Positions 28,706 to 30,789 of a DNA stretch of 30,789 nt are shown here, piece after piece. The notes beneath the pieces are model-generated. The model made no database searches, had not been told where the DNA came from, and worked only from the letters and a program-made list of their open reading frames with translations. The stretch comes from UBA1258 sp963643225 (GTDB taxonomy: Bacteria > Bacillota > Clostridia > Lachnospirales > Lachnospiraceae), in contig CAVIIX010000023.1 of the NCBI GenBank assembly GCA_963643225.1, forward strand, positions 1 through 30,789, written 5' to 3'. Made by a program: the position numbers and the translations under genes. Every line of letters begins with the position of its first letter. The first letter of the stretch is position 1.

Positions 28706-29560
28706 ATGAGTAGAGAAGTTATTCTTTGTGAAAGTGCGGGCTTTTGTTTTGGTGCAAACAGGGGCTATAACGCCGTAGAAGCTGCAATAAAAGAAAACAT
28801 TCCGATTTACACCTTCGGCCCTATATTAAACAATTCAAAAATTGTTGAAAATTTTGAACGTCAGGGCGTAAGGGTAATAGAAGATGTAAATGAATTTAAA
28901 AGTCTTCCTAAGGGTAAAATTATCATCCGTTCCCACGGAGTGTCAAAAGAAACCTATGAAGCACTGTTAGCAACAGGCTTTGATATATTTGATGCAACCT
29001 GTCCCTTTGTTAAGAGAATTCACAGAATTGTTGAAAAGGAAAGTAAGGAAGGGTCTGATATTATCGTAATCGGCAATCCTGAGCATCCTGAAGTAAAGGG
29101 AATTGTTGGATGGTCTGTAAAGGGAGCCACGGTAATAGAAAATGATGAAGATATAGCGAAATATGTGCCTGAAAGTGATGCAAAAATTTGTATTGTATCG
29201 CAAACGACATTTAATCGCAACAAATTTCAAGAATTAGTTGAAAAGTTTTCAAAAAACAGTTACAATATTTGTGTTATGAACACAATTTGTGACGCGACGA
29301 GCGAAAGACAGACGGAAGCCACGGAGGTTTCCAAGAAGGCAGATTTAATGCTTGTCATTGGGGATAAGCAAAGTTCTAATAGCAAAAAACTTTTCGAAAT
29401 TTGTAAAGCGAATTGTGATCAGACATACTTTATACAGGAACTTAGTGATATTGTCGGTCGTCTTCCGAAGGTATCAGGTCTTGTGGGTATTACAGCCGGG
29501 GCTTCTACCCCAAAATATATTATTGAGGAGGTTCAAAGCTATGTCAGAAATGACTTTTGA
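28706..29560 (+). CDS. ispH: 4-hydroxy-3-methylbut-2-enyl diphosphate reductase
   Basis: The 284-residue iron-sulfur enzyme makes IPP and DMAPP in the last step of the MEP isoprenoid pathway. The three cluster cysteines are visible: Cys14 in GFCFGANRG, Cys99 in DATCPF and Cys195 in NTICDAT. RSHGVSK, GNPEHPEV, SQTTFN, KQSSNS and GITAGASTP complete the active site. Its last 20 nt overlap the start of the S1 gene in another frame. Many Clostridia fuse these two proteins, so the overlap looks like the unfused form of the same arrangement. Confidence 0.97.
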   Translation: MSREVILCESAGFCFGANRGYNAVEAAIKENIPIYTFGPILNNSKIVENFERQGVRVIEDVNEFKSLPKGKIIIRSHGVSKETYEALLATGFDIFDATCPFVKRIHRIVEKESKEGSDIIVIGNPEHPEVKGIVGWSVKGATVIENDEDIAKYVPESDAKICIVSQTTFNRNKFQELVEKFSKNSYNICVMNTICDATSERQTEATEVSKKADLMLVIGDKQSSNSKKLFEICKANCDQTYFIQELSDIVGRLPKVSGLVGITAGASTPKYIIEEVQSYVRNDF

Positions 29561-30683
29561 ACAGATGCTTGACGCATCATTTAAGACAATACATACGGGA
29601 GAGGTTGTAGAAGGTACTGTAATCGATGTAAAGCCTAACGAGATGATCCTTAACATCGGATATAAGTCCGACGGTGTTCTTACAAAGAACGAATACACAA
29701 ATGACTCCAGTGTGGATTTAACTACAGTTGTTAAAATCGGAGACACCATGGAGGTTAAGGTGTTAAAGGTTAATGACGGTGACGGTCAGGTTCTCTTAAC
29801 CTATAAGAGACTTGCAGCGGACAGGGGCTCTAAGAAGCTCGAAGAAGCTTTCGAATCACAGGAAATCTTAAAGGCTAAGGTTTCACAGGTGCTTGAAGGC
29901 GGCATCTGCGTTGTTGTTGAAGAAGTAAGAGTATTTATCCCTGCTTCACTCGTTTCAGACGTTTACGAAAAGGATTTATCCAAATACGCAGGTCAGGAAA
30001 TCGAATTCGTTATAAGAGAATACAATCCCAAGAAGCGTCGCTTCATCGGTGACAGAAAGGCTATCCTTTCATCCCGTAAGGCTGAGGCTCAGGAAAAGCT
30101 CCTTGCTACCATTAAGGAAGGCGATGTTGTTGAAGGTATCGTAAAGAATGTTACAGACTTTGGCGTATTCGTTGACCTTGGCGGCATTGACGGTCTTCTT
30201 CATATCTCAGAAATGAGCTGGGGAAGAGTTGAGAATCCCAAGAAGAATTATAAGCCCGGCGACAAGCTTACAGTTTTACTTAAGGAAATCTCCGATAAAA
30301 AGATTGCTTTATCCTTAAAATTTAACGATACAAACCCATGGATTGATGCTGAAAAGAAATACGCAGTAGGCACAGAAGTAACCGGTAAGGTTATGAGAAT
30401 GGCAGACTTTGGCGCTTTCGTGGAGCTTGAATCCGGAATTGATGCATTATTACATGTATCTCAGATTTCAAAGGATCACATCGAAAAGCCTTCAGATGTA
30501 TTAAAGGTAGGCGATGAAGTTACAGCAAAGGTTGTTGATTTTAACTTGGAAGATAAGAGAATCAGCATTTCCATCAAGGCTTTAACTGCTCCGGAAGAAA
30601 TTGAAGAAAAGAAGGAAGACGATGCTGACGTAGCCAGTGTTGATATCGATGCTGTTATCGCAAGCGAATCTGAAGAAGCTTAA
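29541..30683 (+). CDS. rpsA: Ribosomal protein S1-type protein with four S1 domains
   Basis: The 380-residue protein has four S1 RNA-binding repeats: about 17-85 (HTGEVVEGTVIDV...), 100-170 (more divergent), 190-257 (KEGDVVEGIVKNVTDFGVFV) and 275-345 (GTEVTGKVMRMADFGAFVEL), then an acidic tail ending SEEA. It binds mRNA on the 30S subunit; Firmicute versions with four domains are shorter than the six-domain enteric S1. The ATG at 29541 is chosen over a long upstream frame because GAGGAGG (29525-29531) lies 9 nt before it and the S1 fold begins soon after; a second ATG at 29550 is possible. It overlaps ispH by 20 nt. No terminator is visible before the repeat at 30714. Confidence 0.93.
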   Translation: MSEMTFEQMLDASFKTIHTGEVVEGTVIDVKPNEMILNIGYKSDGVLTKNEYTNDSSVDLTTVVKIGDTMEVKVLKVNDGDGQVLLTYKRLAADRGSKKLEEAFESQEILKAKVSQVLEGGICVVVEEVRVFIPASLVSDVYEKDLSKYAGQEIEFVIREYNPKKRRFIGDRKAILSSRKAEAQEKLLATIKEGDVVEGIVKNVTDFGVFVDLGGIDGLLHISEMSWGRVENPKKNYKPGDKLTVLLKEISDKKIALSLKFNDTNPWIDAEKKYAVGTEVTGKVMRMADFGAFVELESGIDALLHVSQISKDHIEKPSDVLKVGDEVTAKVVDFNLEDKRISISIKALTAPEEIEEKKEDDADVASVDIDAVIASESEEA

Positions 30684-30713
30684 TTCTTTAATTATTGGTT
30701 TTCATTATATTGG

Positions 30714-30777
30714 TGTCAATGATATTCGCAATTCGCTTCGCTACTTGCTCATATAAAAGCGGCACTACGTGCCTTAC
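30714..30777. repeat. 64-bp repeat, right copy
   Basis: This is the exact reverse complement of 1-64, starting 31 nt after the S1 stop. It contains the dyad GGCAC-TAC-GTGCC (30761-30773). Only 12 further bases follow in the window. The adjoining 18-mer module seen at 70-87 is absent on this side. Confidence 0.85.
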
Positions 30778-30789
30778 GAGGTACTGGGC

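Noticed and set aside
29352..29540. N-terminal extension of the S1 protein by about 63 residues in the frame inside ispH
   Set aside because: The extension is a shadow of the ispH coding frame, has no S1 similarity, and the strong ribosome site supports the start at 29541.
1..30777. A 30-kb composite transposon bounded by inverted repeats
   Set aside because: No transposase, integrase or target duplication is visible and the content is essential housekeeping genes. Dispersed repeat at contig ends is simpler.

Overview
The window looks like chromosome from a low-GC, anaerobic Gram-positive bacterium of the class Clostridia, most likely near Lachnospiraceae. I infer this from the AT-rich composition, AAGGAG-type ribosome sites, TTGACA/TATAAT promoters with 17-nt spacers, lipoprotein signals, a giant 2-hydroxyacyl-CoA-dehydratase-activase-like protein, a sodium-pump decarboxylase cluster and the neighbourhoods era-recO-glyS and cmk-ispH-rpsA. 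Almost all of it is housekeeping or central metabolism. I see no prophage, transposase, CRISPR array, tRNA or rRNA. No gene-free stretch exceeds 300 bases. The window begins and ends in opposite copies of one 64-bp repeat, so it may be a whole contig bounded by a dispersed repeat.

Layout. (1) 253-4500, minus strand: a 1415-residue activase/dehydratase-like protein, divergent from everything else. (2) 4708-11924, plus strand: a tightly spaced operon encoding a derlin/rhomboid-like membrane protein, a sigma-factor-like protein without region 4, an M16C protease, a DUF4349 lipoprotein, Era and RecO. (3) 11987-16198: a strong promoter, an N-terminal glyS fragment cut by a 10-N assembly gap, an intact glyS, and a divergent alaS. 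(4) 16223-16500: rpsU with its own promoter and terminator. (5) 16570-19441: a CmpB-type membrane protein, a metallophosphoesterase, then scpA and scpB, with a terminator. (6) 19640-25070: a promoter-to-terminator unit of five genes: CoA-ester carboxyltransferase (12S/MmdA type), a lipoprotein-fused OadG gamma subunit, a biotin carrier, the OadB sodium pump, and a 5S-type pyruvate/oxaloacetate carboxyltransferase. (7) 25054-30683: a structured leader, TetR and RpiR regulators, a BaiN/HI0933 flavoprotein, cmk, ispH and ribosomal protein S1.

How it fits together. Region 6 is the metabolic core. It has both carboxyltransferase halves of a transcarboxylase, one biotin carrier and the membrane parts of a sodium-pumping decarboxylase, but no ATP-dependent biotin carboxylase. 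The simplest reading is that carboxyl groups are exchanged between a CoA ester and pyruvate/oxaloacetate, with decarboxylation able to drive sodium export. The substrate is an inference. The remaining genes serve translation (glyS, alaS, rpsU, rpsA, era), chromosome segregation (scpAB), repair (recO), nucleotide and isoprenoid synthesis (cmk, ispH).

The most noteworthy items are the hybrid carboxyltransferase/sodium-pump operon with its lipoprotein-fused gamma subunit, the sigma-like protein beside a derlin-like protein, the atypical AlaS, the glyS duplication at the gap, and an intergenic repeat family at both ends and near 19.5 kb. I found no wholly new system that I could defend from sequence alone.
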